Notes: a model not told the origin generated them from the letters alone. Shown: positions 1 through 9,152, numbered from the stretch's first letter. The stretch: 64,000 bases of DNA from Proteus hauseri ATCC 700826 (GCF_001654965.1 NZ_LXEV01000034.1:101978-165977); one strand, 5' to 3'. Numbers and translations are program-made.

Positions 1-750
1 TTAATTCTCAAATCATTTGGTCGTTTTCAATTATTGGAAAGAACGTTATTACCTAGCTATCAATTCGCTGCTCACGATATTGTGGTCGTTATTGGTCAAG
101 ATGGGCTTGTGGCTAACACACTAAAATATCTTACGGGACAACCAGTTATTGCCATAAATCCAGACCCATCGCGCTGGGATGGCAAACTGCTGCCATTTGA
201 AATTGGACAATTAAAACAAACTGTTATTAATACGCTAAATGAGAAAATGCCTTTTAAAGCAGTCACTTTTGCCCAAGCAACAACTAACGATGGTCAATCG
301 CTATTAGCAGTAAATGACCTCTTTATTGGTCCTAAAAGCCACACTTCAGCGCGTTATATTTTGCAATGGGAAGGTGCGAAAGAAGCACAGTCATCTTCGG
401 GGATTATTGTTTCAACTGGATTAGGCTCAACAGGCTGGTTTCAGTCTATTTTAGCGGGCGCGATGGCGATTACAGGCAACACCTCGCACCCTTTTTTACA
501 AGGATTTAGTTGGGGAGATAAAAAACTACAATTTAGTGTCAGAGAGCCCTTTCCAAGTAAAACAACTGGCATCGCCCTTACTTTTGGCACTATTGATGCA
601 AATTCTCCTTTAGAATTAGAATCGCTAATGCCAGAAAATGGCATTATTTTCTCTGATGGTATTGAAGACGACTATTTACAATTTAATGCAGGTTGTATCG
701 CAAGCATCGGTATTGCTGATATACAAGGGCAACTGATTAGCCCTAAATAA
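1..750 (+). CDS. NAD kinase-like / sugar kinase family protein, 3' part
   Basis: The reading frame is open from base 1, so the 5' end lies outside the window; an internal TTG at 34 is not a convincing start. The visible ~249 residues look like the NAD kinase/diacylglycerol kinase fold: a nucleotide-binding GQDGLVANTLKYL stretch resembling the GGDG motif, then VNDLFIGPKSHTSARY and SGIIVSTGLGSTGW, which match the conserved acidic and STGS-type motifs. Canonical GGDG is altered to GQDG. The family phosphorylates NAD or related substrates; the actual substrate here is unknown. It ends before a long AT-rich gap and seems unrelated to the fimbrial genes that follow. Confidence 0.7.
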   Translation, partial: LILKSFGRFQLLERTLLPSYQFAAHDIVVVIGQDGLVANTLKYLTGQPVIAINPDPSRWDGKLLPFEIGQLKQTVINTLNEKMPFKAVTFAQATTNDGQSLLAVNDLFIGPKSHTSARYILQWEGAKEAQSSSGIIVSTGLGSTGWFQSILAGAMAITGNTSHPFLQGFSWGDKKLQFSVREPFPSKTTGIALTFGTIDANSPLELESLMPENGIIFSDGIEDDYLQFNAGCIASIGIADIQGQLISPK

Positions 751-2023
751 TATCAAAGCTTGCATTATTGCTAATTAAACACGCTAATTGCGAATACTAA
801 TATCAGTGCAATGACAACGATATCACTTTGAACCAAAGATAAACCTTTTAGCCAAACGCTATCTCAATCAAGCAAAGTTAACACAAGTTAAGTATTGAAA
901 TTATTCAAATGGAAATTTTAAAAGCAAAATATTTAAGTTTATTTAGTAACGTATTAGACAATCATAACAGAAAAATAATTATAAAAATCAATATTCAATT
1001 AAAGGCTTTTTATAATAAATATTTTTTAGATAATAAATAATGAAAAAAATGAAACAATGGTCATTAAATTATATAAAAAAACAAAAATATATTAAAAATA
1101 AAAACTAATAACGCATAACAACAATAACTATATTAAATTTAATTTAGACTCACTAATAAAATAAAGATATATAATAAATAACCTTTCATTTACATTTATT
1201 TAACATGGTTGATCTGGATCATAAAATAAATAAGATCTTATTTTTACCTTTCTAAAATATATTTAAACACATAACAACCTCACTTGAATTAATAATAACT
1301 ACTGTTTCAATCATTAATATATAAAGACCAATAAGAATAAATACGTAATTAAGGTCTTATTAAGATTATCTTTATAGGAATTAATATATCTAATGATAGA
1401 AAACCTATTTAATCATTTGCAATTGGTTCATTAAAAGTCAAAAAATAGTATTTAATATAAAAAAATAAACAAAAATAGAAATATAAATCTAAATAAACAC
1501 AAATTTAAGTTTAATTACGCCAGAATACACGTAGAAAGACATAATAAAAACTAAACAAAATCAATCAAAAAAACCTTAATTTAATAAAAAAACACAATAA
1601 AGCATAAATATTTCTTATGCTTCATTTTGTGAGCATAAAAACCTATGAGAATATTCTTATGCAAAATCTTATATTTATTCGTTAAATTAGCCTCCGTACT
1701 CTCATTAAGAGTAAAAAAATAAGTATTTTAATTAGTAATAAAAACCCAGTCTTAATTTTTTAATTTCAAAGTAATGGATGTATTAACTCCACTTACTTTC
1801 TTATAAAGAATATTGAGAAAATATAAATTAATAAATTTTACGTCATAACTGGAATATAAAATCTAATTTATTAGACACTTAATCTTTAAGCTGAATAATT
1901 TTCTATCAATTCATTTTAAAGATGTGCTTTTCATTATTAATTAAACATAAATAAAAATTTCTTTCTGCTTTAATTGCTTGAAAGATACCCGCTCTATTAT
2001 AGATAATCATTAAAGGATACTGT
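751..2023. other. Long AT-rich intergenic region upstream of the fimbrial operon
   Basis: No credible gene is seen in this 1.27-kb stretch, which is strikingly AT-rich compared with flanking genes. It contains an FNR-like site (1209-1222), a 16-bp palindrome (1228-1243) and alternating inverted copies of AGCATAA/TTATGCT between 1601 and 1662. Such DNA is typical of H-NS-silenced fimbrial promoters; that role is inferred. No recombinase gene adjoins it, so an invertible switch is not supported. Confidence 0.6.
1209..1222. promoter_or_regulatory. FNR/CRP-like site
   Basis: TTGAT-CTGG-ATCAT differs by one base from the FNR consensus TTGAT-N4-ATCAA. It lies about 800 bp upstream of ecpA in non-coding DNA. 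Adjacent is the perfect palindrome AAATAAGATCTTATTT (1228-1243). Functional only by analogy. Confidence 0.35.
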
Positions 2024-2623
2024 ATGAAAAAGCTGACATTAGCCGTTCTTGCTGTTGCTATTATGGGTGCGACTACCCTTGCTCAAGCAGACACTCGTAA
2101 AGCCCAAGCTGTTGCTTCATGGGATGCAAAAGCAATTAAAGATACTCAAAGTATGTTAGTTGTAACACCATTAAAATCATTAACTTTTAATTACGCTGAA
2201 GGTGTTAAAAGCTTTAATACTCAAGATGGTGCTTTTGATATCACAATCCAAGGTCAAGAAAAAGCAACTGATTTTAAATTAACTTCAAAAATCATCAGCG
2301 ACACTTTAACTCGTGCTGCAGATGACAGCGAATTAACAGTTGGCGTTAAATGGAATGGTGCTGAATTAAGCAAAACAACAGATACCACTATGGTTGACGT
2401 TGCAGCTGGTACCACAGCAGGTCTGGACTTCTTAGCACAAGACGGTGCTTACAACGGTAAAGACCGTGTTAGTGGTCAAGGCCAATTTGCTTTCAATATC
2501 GCTTCTGCAAAAGTCGCCGGTGCTGACGCTAAATTTGCTGATTTAGCTGATGGTTACTGGGATGGCGATGTAAAAGTGCAATTCACTGCAACTTGGGAAG
2601 GTGACTTCACTAAAGCTCCATAA
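2024..2623 (+). CDS. ecpA: EcpA-like major fimbrial subunit
   Basis: Predicted major pilin of an E. coli common pilus (ECP/Mat, alpha-fimbria) type organelle, 199 aa. Residues 1-22 form a signal peptide ending ALAQA-type (TTLAQA then DTRK). The mature part follows E. coli EcpA closely in pattern: AQAVASWDAKA, LVVTPLKSLTFNYAEG, FKLTSKIISDTL, and a C-terminal YWDGDVKVQFTATWEGDF strand expected to take part in donor-strand exchange. The start is set by AAAGGA 7 bases before the ATG. It is the first gene of ecpABCD and is followed by a hairpin that may raise its transcript level over downstream genes. No ecpR regulator lies beside it. Confidence 0.88.
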   Translation: MKKLTLAVLAVAIMGATTLAQADTRKAQAVASWDAKAIKDTQSMLVVTPLKSLTFNYAEGVKSFNTQDGAFDITIQGQEKATDFKLTSKIISDTLTRAADDSELTVGVKWNGAELSKTTDTTMVDVAAGTTAGLDFLAQDGAYNGKDRVSGQGQFAFNIASAKVAGADAKFADLADGYWDGDVKVQFTATWEGDFTKAP

Positions 2624-2660
2624 GTTATAAATCAACTAACGTATTTTATTAATGCAATAA

Positions 2661-2685
2661 GGGATGAGCGAATATTCGCTCTCCC
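2661..2685 (+). terminator. Intercistronic hairpin between ecpA and ecpB
   Basis: GGGA(T)GAGCGAAT pairs with ATTCGCTCTCCC with one bulged base and almost no loop. No T-run follows, so it is more likely a partial terminator or mRNA-stabilising structure that favours expression of the major pilin over the assembly genes. Confidence 0.6.
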
Positions 2686-2698
2686 TGAAGGATTCGTG

Positions 2699-3385
2699 AT
2701 GAAAAAAATAATATTAGCGTGTTTGAGTCCTTTATTTTTTTATAGTCATTTCGCAGCAGCTATTCATGTTGGGGCCATTACTGAAATGATGACCTCTGAC
2801 CAAACGATCCTAGCTAAAGAAATTGAAAATAATGTCGATCAAGCGCGTTTAGTTGGCTTATCTATTGAGCGAGTTTCATCGCCATTAGAAAATGGTCAAG
2901 TTATTCCGATGGACAATAACGAACTACTTTCTTCTCCGGCTAATTTAATTTTACCGGGTAAAACCACTGAGAGTTTTAAGATCTTCTATAAAGGCCCCGC
3001 TGACAATCAAGAACGTTATTATCGTTTAGTTTGGCGTGATGATCCCGTCACTGAAGATGGATCAACCCAAAATAAAAAATCAGCCACTGCGACGACCTCT
3101 GCCACTATCAGCACCATATTAGTGGTCGCGCCTCGCCAAGAAAATTTTAGCTACCGTTTCGATAAAGAAAAACGCGTAGTCTACAACACCGGTAATAGTG
3201 CATTTCGTACTGTAGCCACCGGGGATTGTATGCCCAATGCCGTCACTCGTAATGAAAACAATCGTTGCAATGAACGCTACTACGTGATGCCTGGCTTAGG
3301 CGTGAAATTACAACAAGTCGATGTGCAAAGTAAGAAAGCCACTGTCGGTATTTGGCATAAAGAAGACTTTATCATTGTGAATTAA
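2699..3385 (+). CDS. ecpB: EcpB-like periplasmic fimbrial chaperone
   Basis: 228-aa protein with an N-terminal signal peptide (MKKIILACLSPLFFYSHFAA). It matches the alpha-fimbrial chaperone family (EcpB/EcpE) rather than the classic PapD pattern: ANLILPGKTTESFKIFYKGP, NQERYYRLVWRD and TILVVAPRQENFSYRF are the recognisable parts. It should cap pilin and adhesin subunits in the periplasm and pass them to the usher. The ATG at 2699 is preferred to GTG at 2696 because AAGGA sits six bases before it. It lies between ecpA and the usher gene, 35 bp before the latter. Confidence 0.85.
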   Translation: MKKIILACLSPLFFYSHFAAAIHVGAITEMMTSDQTILAKEIENNVDQARLVGLSIERVSSPLENGQVIPMDNNELLSSPANLILPGKTTESFKIFYKGPADNQERYYRLVWRDDPVTEDGSTQNKKSATATTSATISTILVVAPRQENFSYRFDKEKRVVYNTGNSAFRTVATGDCMPNAVTRNENNRCNERYYVMPGLGVKLQQVDVQSKKATVGIWHKEDFIIVN

Positions 3386-3420
3386 TTTTATTTTTTATTT
3401 TTATTTTATAAGGATTACTT

Positions 3421-5928
3421 GTGCGTAAATCCATGGTGGCACTGGGTATTGCTATATGCCTATTGTCTGAGAATACATATAGCCAAACCAATTTAAAGAT
3501 TGGTCAGTATATTATTCCGAGTGTCTTCGCCACTGCCTTGGAAGAGGGGATGACAATCCCCGTTTACTTACGTTACGATCTTTCACAGCAATCTGTGTTG
3601 GAAGAGCAAAGCCGTAATAAAATTGCCGATGCCCTCGTGGTACTAAAAGATAATAATATTGCGATTAGTTCCGTTACACCGACCTTTGATGCTGATGATG
3701 CACAAATCGCGTCGATCAACGAAAATGTGGTTCAATTATTAAGTGCTCTGAAAGATAAGCAATTTGATCAGAGCAGTAAAATTGTCCTCTCTCCTGATGC
3801 TTCGCTTAATTTTGATTTAAACTCCTTTATCATGACATTGGACGTCAATGAGGCGGGCCTTGCAACGCAAGTGAAAACCCGTACTGAAATGTTGGGAGAA
3901 TCAACGGTTAGAAATGTTTCTGCTGTTACAACGTATGATTTAGGGGTTTACAACAATCAGCTTAAAAGTCAAAAAGACAATACCAACAGTTACTTATCTA
4001 TTGATAGTATTGTAAGTTTTGCTGAAAACCACTTAAACCTCAGCGCAACCGCTTACGGTTTGGGCACCGCTAATCAAAGCTTTGATTTTTATCGCGCGAT
4101 GTTTGAACGTGATTTTAATGGCCGCCGTTTGGCTTTTGGTCTATTAAATACTTGGAATCTGCAATCACTCGCCAGTATGTCAGCACTTAATAGCAGCAAA
4201 GTGTATGGGATAAGCTACGGTAATAACGCCTCATCTAAGATCAGTAATTCTCAACTTTCACTCACACCGATCACCGTGTTCTTACCTAGTGCAGGTGAAG
4301 TACGCGTTTATCGCGATGGTAAATTAGTCAGCATTCAAAATTTCCCAATGGGGAGCTTCGAAGTAGATACTTCACAGCTTCCTTTTGGTATTTATGAGGT
4401 GGATGTTGAAGTGGTTATTGACGGTAAAGTGCGTTCAAAACAGCGCCAAACCGTGAATAAATCCTACAATATGCGTGGCGCCACACTGAATCAATTTCGT
4501 TGGGAACTGTTTTCTGGTTATGTTGATTATAAAAAACGCGTTAGAAAAAATAATAATGAATACACGACCAGCAATGGCGATAACACATGGTTAGTTGGGG
4601 GAGCTGGCTCCGTAACATTAGGGGTATTCTCTGGGCTAAATTTACAGGCTTCGACCTATGCTTTTGATAATATTGCTGTTTTAGAAAGCAATACGAATCT
4701 GCAATTAACCGATACTTTATCCACCAGCTGGCAATCGATGATCGCCAAAGATGGTAGTCATCGTAATATTTTAACCGCGGCATATTCTTTACCCAAAAGC
4801 TTGGGTTCATTGTGGGTCAATAAAGAACGAGGAAGCATGAAAGATGATTTCCCAATGTATGATTCCAATAACTACTCTTTTGGTACCACGCTGAATTTCA
4901 CGCAATTTTGGGAATACGCAGGCTCAATTACTTATTCTTATACCAAAGATTTACGTGACCAAAACAAATCAAAAAGCTTTGAATATTCAACCTCTTTATA
5001 CACCGGTCGTTATGGTTCAATGAGTTTACGTGCCGGCGTTCAGCGTTATCATTACGATAACCAAAACAGCACCAATGAAAAATATATCACCCTCGATTTC
5101 TCATTACCTTTAGCCACTTGGCTCAGTGCGGGGGTTTCTTCGAGCAATGGTAACGTCCGTGGCGAACTTTCTGCCTCGAAAAACTTTGAAGACTCGGCTA
5201 TTCGCAGTGCAGGGCTTTCTGTTTCAACACTTTTACATGATAAAGATGGTGCAGATAGCGATTTTGCTGTGAATGGCTATGGCATGTTTGATACGAAATA
5301 TAGCGCCGGTACCTTAACCATGAATCGCCCAAGTAATGACCGACTCAATACCACATTGACCGCCAGAGGCTCATTTGCATACAGCGACATGAATTTCTCC
5401 GCCAGTGGCAAACAAGAAAATGCCGGTGTGATTGTAAAAACAGGTATTGATGGCAAAGGGAATATTGCGGCTAATGTGAATGGTCAACGCTTTATTCTTT
5501 CTGGTAATAATAACTTTATTCCGTTATCGCCTTATGGCACTTATAAAATTGAATTACTGAATGATAAAAATAGTGAAGACAGTTTTGATATCGCCTCTGG
5601 CCGAGTGAAAAATGTGGTGCTTTATCCTGGTAACGTCGCAGTTCATCAACCAGAATTAAAACAAATGGTCACCGTATTTGGCCGCTTAAAAACCCCTGAT
5701 GGAAAATTGTTAGCCAGTGCACAAGTGCGTAATCACATTGGGCGTACACAAACCGATACTCAAGGGCAATTTGCGATGGACGTTGATAAGCGTTATCCAG
5801 TAATTTCATTGCAACAAGACGACAAACAAATCTGTGAGGCAGAGCTTGATCTTTCTTCAGCCCGTGGCGTGTTATGGGTAGGGGATATTATTTGTGACCC
5901 TCAAACTATTTTAGCGAGTCGAGATTAA
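3421..5928 (+). CDS. ecpC: EcpC-like outer-membrane usher
   Basis: 835 aa, close to E. coli EcpC (about 841). A signal peptide (residues 1-21) precedes a long beta-rich protein; VRVYRDGKLVSIQNFPMGSF and LPFGIYEVDVEV resemble the usher plug/N-terminal domain of the CS1/ECP type, and the last 100 residues (VFGRLKTPDGKLLASAQVRN) look like a carboxypeptidase-regulatory-like fold. The start is GTG, preceded by AAGGATTACTT. It would form the pore for pilus export. A decayed copy of its 3' end is found at about 12952-13177. Confidence 0.87.
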   Translation: MRKSMVALGIAICLLSENTYSQTNLKIGQYIIPSVFATALEEGMTIPVYLRYDLSQQSVLEEQSRNKIADALVVLKDNNIAISSVTPTFDADDAQIASINENVVQLLSALKDKQFDQSSKIVLSPDASLNFDLNSFIMTLDVNEAGLATQVKTRTEMLGESTVRNVSAVTTYDLGVYNNQLKSQKDNTNSYLSIDSIVSFAENHLNLSATAYGLGTANQSFDFYRAMFERDFNGRRLAFGLLNTWNLQSLASMSALNSSKVYGISYGNNASSKISNSQLSLTPITVFLPSAGEVRVYRDGKLVSIQNFPMGSFEVDTSQLPFGIYEVDVEVVIDGKVRSKQRQTVNKSYNMRGATLNQFRWELFSGYVDYKKRVRKNNNEYTTSNGDNTWLVGGAGSVTLGVFSGLNLQASTYAFDNIAVLESNTNLQLTDTLSTSWQSMIAKDGSHRNILTAAYSLPKSLGSLWVNKERGSMKDDFPMYDSNNYSFGTTLNFTQFWEYAGSITYSYTKDLRDQNKSKSFEYSTSLYTGRYGSMSLRAGVQRYHYDNQNSTNEKYITLDFSLPLATWLSAGVSSSNGNVRGELSASKNFEDSAIRSAGLSVSTLLHDKDGADSDFAVNGYGMFDTKYSAGTLTMNRPSNDRLNTTLTARGSFAYSDMNFSASGKQENAGVIVKTGIDGKGNIAANVNGQRFILSGNNNFIPLSPYGTYKIELLNDKNSEDSFDIASGRVKNVVLYPGNVAVHQPELKQMVTVFGRLKTPDGKLLASAQVRNHIGRTQTDTQGQFAMDVDKRYPVISLQQDDKQICEAELDLSSARGVLWVGDIICDPQTILASRD

Positions 5929-5941
5929 AGGAAACAATGTT

Positions 5942-7516
5942 ATGTTAAAAGCTTGCCTATTTTTAATGCTGACTCTCTTTTCTACATTTTCTTATAGTGC
6001 TGTTACTTATAAAAACAGCATCGTGTTTATTGAAAACAATATTGATAATGAATATTTCATTACACCTAAAACCACTGACCCACGTTTTAGTGGCGCTAAC
6101 GTATTTACCAAATACAGTGCAACTAACCAACTCAGCTTGGGCTATATGGGATATGGAGGTTCTATTCCTCTTTATAATTACTTTGATATTTGGTTAGAAA
6201 ACTCCCCCATTAAAATGCCATTTATTGGTAACCGTTGTTGGAGAACCTATAAAGATTGTCCTGCTGATGGTGTGCAAAGACCTCAACAGATGCTAAATGA
6301 TGGTATGTACCGTGCTTATATGAATACCCACGGTGGTGAAGCAGGTATTCCTCGTGGTATTTTTTCTGACTCTTTTTATCAGTATATACGACAACTTCCT
6401 ATTGGCGCGGTAGAGCTTTTTAACTATTTTTCCTGTTATACCAAAAAAGATTATAACCCTTCATTAGGTGAAACTTGTCGTTCTGTTAAAGGGACTGTTT
6501 ATGAACAAAGTTTTGCCATCACCAAAGAAGGACATATCAAATTAAAATCCACCAATGCCTTACAAGAGATTTTTGTTGATAGCGAAGGTAATGCAATATT
6601 AGGTTTAGGATCTAAATTTTGTGATTTAGGTAAAGATGAAGTTATTTGCAAAATGGTTGATTATAACTTTTCAGGCTCTGCGTTCTCGAGCATGTATTTA
6701 TCGATGAAAGTCGATACAGCAACATTAAAATTCACACCTGCTCCGTCTGATATTTACCTTTCTTCCGCAGGTGTAGCGCCTCTTTACTATTACTCATCCA
6801 CAACATCTGTACCTTTATTAATGAAAATAGGTGATGGGGGTGTTTACGTTCACTTTAAAAAGAGCTTTCTTAAGAAGTTAATTCAAAGAAACGTAGATTT
6901 ATCAAAAAGTCAGGACTTATTTACTTTTAGTTTTACCAATACAGCAGTACCCCAGTCTGGCTTTTATGAATTTACGCCCTCTAATACCATTATTATTAAG
7001 CCACGTGATTATGGTGTGAGTATTGTTTCTAAAGACTTAGTGAATAAACCTTATCGTGAAGGGAAAGTGGGAAATAAAGCCCCTCCTCTCATCTTCGATT
7101 ACATCATTACCACGAGTGCATTTCGTCAAGCTGATAAAATTACCGCATCGGTTGAAGGCCCACAAACTACCATTAGAGGTCAGCCTTATTGCTTGTTTAC
7201 CTCAAAAGATAAAAAGATAAACGTACCATTTTCAGCTTATCTTTCTTATACCAGTCAAAATGGGCAAAAAATATCAGCAAGAAGTGCCTGTAATAATGCT
7301 CCTGTAGATCTTAAAGATGCATTATGGGCACAAACTACATGGCCTGAACCTTATCAATCAGAAGGTTCTTTTTACCGCACCGATTTACAGCTCTCGTTTC
7401 CAATGGATGAAGGTGTTTCGCTATTTTCATTGGAAGGTGAAGATTGGTTAGGCGTAGTAGAAGCCAGTGGCTACGTAAATGTATTTGCCGAATGGACGGG
7501 TCCTGACGTTCACTAA
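5942..7516 (+). CDS. ecpD: EcpD-like tip adhesin/minor pilin
   Basis: 524 aa with a signal peptide (residues 1-19) and several cysteines; E. coli EcpD is about 547 aa. It occupies the ecpD position directly after the usher (13-bp gap, RBS AAAGGAAACAATGTT). EcpD is the polymerising tip adhesin of ECP and binds host surfaces; this role is inferred from position and likeness. Its C-terminal end (FAEWTGPDVH) resembles the pilin-like terminal strand. In E. coli the next gene is ecpE; here that gene is missing at this place and an intact one is found 6 kb further on. A degenerate copy of the 3' third lies at about 13178-13529. Confidence 0.8.
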   Translation: MLKACLFLMLTLFSTFSYSAVTYKNSIVFIENNIDNEYFITPKTTDPRFSGANVFTKYSATNQLSLGYMGYGGSIPLYNYFDIWLENSPIKMPFIGNRCWRTYKDCPADGVQRPQQMLNDGMYRAYMNTHGGEAGIPRGIFSDSFYQYIRQLPIGAVELFNYFSCYTKKDYNPSLGETCRSVKGTVYEQSFAITKEGHIKLKSTNALQEIFVDSEGNAILGLGSKFCDLGKDEVICKMVDYNFSGSAFSSMYLSMKVDTATLKFTPAPSDIYLSSAGVAPLYYYSSTTSVPLLMKIGDGGVYVHFKKSFLKKLIQRNVDLSKSQDLFTFSFTNTAVPQSGFYEFTPSNTIIIKPRDYGVSIVSKDLVNKPYREGKVGNKAPPLIFDYIITTSAFRQADKITASVEGPQTTIRGQPYCLFTSKDKKINVPFSAYLSYTSQNGQKISARSACNNAPVDLKDALWAQTTWPEPYQSEGSFYRTDLQLSFPMDEGVSLFSLEGEDWLGVVEASGYVNVFAEWTGPDVH

Positions 7517-7525
7517 AAATAGGTT

Positions 7526-7561
7526 GAAGAGCAGACGCATATCCTTATGCATCTGCTCTTC
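7526..7561 (+). terminator. Strong hairpin after ecpD
   Basis: 16-bp stem, one mismatch, four-base loop TCCT: GAAGAGCAGA... pairs with ...TCTGCTCTTC. It follows the ecpD stop by 9 bases and faces the end of the minus-strand peptidase gene, so it may act in both directions. No good T-run follows on either side. Confidence 0.65.
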
Positions 7562-7680
7562 TATTGCCGTTATCAACATCCATTGTTTTAACGTACTGCT
7601 GTCTTGATACCATCCTTAGCTTATTTCCTTACTCAACGCCAACAGTGCAATCCTTGCATATCGCGTTAATACTAGAAAAA

Positions 7681-8019
7681 TCACCGAATACCTTGGTGTT
7701 CAAGACTAAAATGATTACCATCGGGGTAAGAAAAATGCCCTCCCCAAGTTCCACCTAATGAGCACCAATATTCCCCTAAAGGACGATAAGCCTCACTTTG
7801 TGTTTGATACACCCCATTGATAAATAGATTAAAATCTATCGCTAATCGTTGAGTGTGCAAACTTTGCCGAATTCCTTTTCCATTTTTTGCATTCCATTGA
7901 GATTGCTGCGCCGTTCGATAAGCTTCGCCAAAGGTTAATCCATATCCATTAGATTGAGCCCATAAAATTAGCTTAGCCACCATAACAGTAAATTGTTGCT
8001 GCTTATCACTTAGTGTCAT
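7681..8019 (-). CDS. M15-family peptidase, endolysin-like (L-Ala-D-Glu type)
   Basis: 112 aa; the ATG at 8019 is chosen because it has GGGAAGGG just before it. The chain has the M15 zinc-peptidase pattern: SLHTQRLAIDFNLF (first His and Asp ligands), then GGTWGGHFSYPDGNHFSLEH (last His ligand). Phage endolysins and the ChiX peptidase of type 10 secretion belong here and cut peptidoglycan peptides. No signal peptide, so it needs a holin for release; the holin-like gene overlaps it by 14 bp upstream. No spanin gene can be seen downstream before the 7526 hairpin. Confidence 0.8.
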   Translation of the reverse strand: MTLSDKQQQFTVMVAKLILWAQSNGYGLTFGEAYRTAQQSQWNAKNGKGIRQSLHTQRLAIDFNLFINGVYQTQSEAYRPLGEYWCSLGGTWGGHFSYPDGNHFSLEHQGIR

Positions 8020-8308
8020 CTTTTCCCTTCCCTGAGAACAGTTGATTACCACGTTTACGTAGCCAGATTTCAACTAACTGATAGCCCGCAATTCCCAGCG
8101 CAGAACCAATTCCCAACACCGCGATAGGATTAATACCCGGCCATAAGATAAGCAATGCACCAGCAACAACAGAAACTGCCGAGCCTAAAATAATTCTGCC
8201 TATAAATAAGCGTAACGTGATAGTTTCGTTAGCAACTAGCATTTTACCTAAAGCAATAAAAACACCAACGATAACTAACGATATCAGTGTGTGATCATAT
8301 TCATCCAT
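8006..8308 (-). CDS. Holin-like membrane protein
   Basis: 100 aa starting at the ATG at 8308, preceded by CGAGGTATATTC; longer starts lack a ribosome site. Three hydrophobic segments (about residues 7-25, 37-58, 62-82) and a charged C-terminus (RKRGNQLFSGKGKDDTK) give a class I holin-like layout; the sequence recalls HP1-type phage holins. It would permeabilise the inner membrane for the M15 peptidase whose gene overlaps its 3' end. No other tail, head or integrase gene is nearby, so this is either prophage debris or a domesticated lysis/secretion cassette. Confidence 0.72.
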   Translation of the reverse strand: MDEYDHTLISLVIVGVFIALGKMLVANETITLRLFIGRIILGSAVSVVAGALLILWPGINPIAVLGIGSALGIAGYQLVEIWLRKRGNQLFSGKGKDDTK

Positions 8309-8891
8309 GAATATACCTCGTATCTGGTTACAGTATTCAAAACCGTAAAAAGAACCCTCACCTCCCAGTATCAATAAGATAATCTGTACGGAATTCGTAG
8401 CCACTCACATCCTTATGCAACGAAATAGATAACTGCTAATGAGATAATCCAAGTTCCTTTTATTTTGGAATATACACAATGCCCTTTATGACAGACAAAT
8501 ATCTATAAAGTTATATTCCTACTAAATTCCTTGTTAATTTAAGATAGGCTATCCATTTTCTATCTCACATCACACAATTATCAAAGAAACAAATTAAATC
8601 TAAAATAAATTCAATATGTTGAGTATCTTTGTGAGTGATTTAATCTGGAGTTATTATCTATAAAGTTTGTATTTTATGCCAGTAAGGTTGTTCGGTTAAT
8701 ATCGGTTAAACACCATTAACCGAATTTAACCGAAATATCCACAACATTAAAAACAAATAAACTTGTTTAAACTATGTTTTAGTAATTGAAAACAAATGAA
8801 TATATAAAAAAACAATATTTATCTGGTTATAATACAAATTTTAGCTAAAATAGGATCTAACTCGTAGTGAATAAAAAAAGAGAAAAACAAC
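8309..8891. other. Divergent intergenic region between holin and Ogr-like genes
   Basis: 583 bp without a convincing gene. It must hold the promoters of the divergent holin and zinc-finger genes. The one striking element is the double dyad at 8691-8734. No P2-type TGT-N12-ACA activator site was found by eye. Confidence 0.5.
8691..8734. repeat. Double dyad of four TCGGTTAA-type repeats
   Basis: Left arm TTCGGTTAATATCGGTTAA (8691-8709) and right arm TTAACCGAATTTAACCGAA (8716-8734) are inverted copies apart from two central bases, separated by ACACCA. Each arm holds two direct copies of the 8-mer, giving four in all. It could be an operator, a recombination site or a hairpin; it lies 158 bp before the Ogr-like gene. 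Confidence 0.75.
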
Positions 8892-9152
8892 ATGCGTGTA
8901 TTAACAATTTTTTGTCCTGAGTGTGGTGAAAAAGCGATGGTTAAAAAAAGTAACAGAAAACACAAAGAGTTATCGGATCTCTATTGTGCATGTAGCGATC
9001 CTGAATGTGGGCACACTTTTGTTTTAAATCTTACTTTTAGCCATACATTAATGCCCAGTGCAAAAAACAAAGATGCCCTCTTGTTAAGTGTGATAAAAAA
9101 CTTGTCACCAGAGCAACGGGAAAAAGCTTTAGCACTATTACAAGGTGTTTAA
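8892..9152 (+). CDS. Ogr/Delta-like zinc-finger phage transcriptional activator
   Basis: 86 aa. Cysteines occur as CPEC (residues 8-11) and CSDPEC (34-39), the C-x2-C ... C-x4-C arrangement of P2 Ogr and P4 Delta, which activate phage late promoters by contacting RNA polymerase. The spacing between the cysteine pairs (22 residues) also agrees with Ogr. The C-terminus (SPEQREKALALLQ) is longer than in Ogr. No P2-like structural genes are in the window, so it is probably a prophage relic or a co-opted regulator. Confidence 0.72.
   Translation: MRVLTIFCPECGEKAMVKKSNRKHKELSDLYCACSDPECGHTFVLNLTFSHTLMPSAKNKDALLLSVIKNLSPEQREKALALLQGV

Noticed and set aside
1699..1713. ACTCT-CATTA-AGAGT with a following A-run
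   Set aside because: Stem of five pairs only; too weak to call a terminator or RNA gene in such AT-rich DNA.
751..2023. Invertible fimbrial promoter switch
   Set aside because: Inverted repeats are short and no site-specific recombinase gene is near.
7562..7700. Search for a spanin gene after the peptidase
   Set aside because: Only a short hydrophobic frame of about 22 codons on the minus strand; no lipobox and no Rz-like coiled coil.
7564..7758. Small plus-strand frame over the peptidase gene end
   Set aside because: Antisense to the M15 peptidase C-terminus, no ribosome site, no family likeness.
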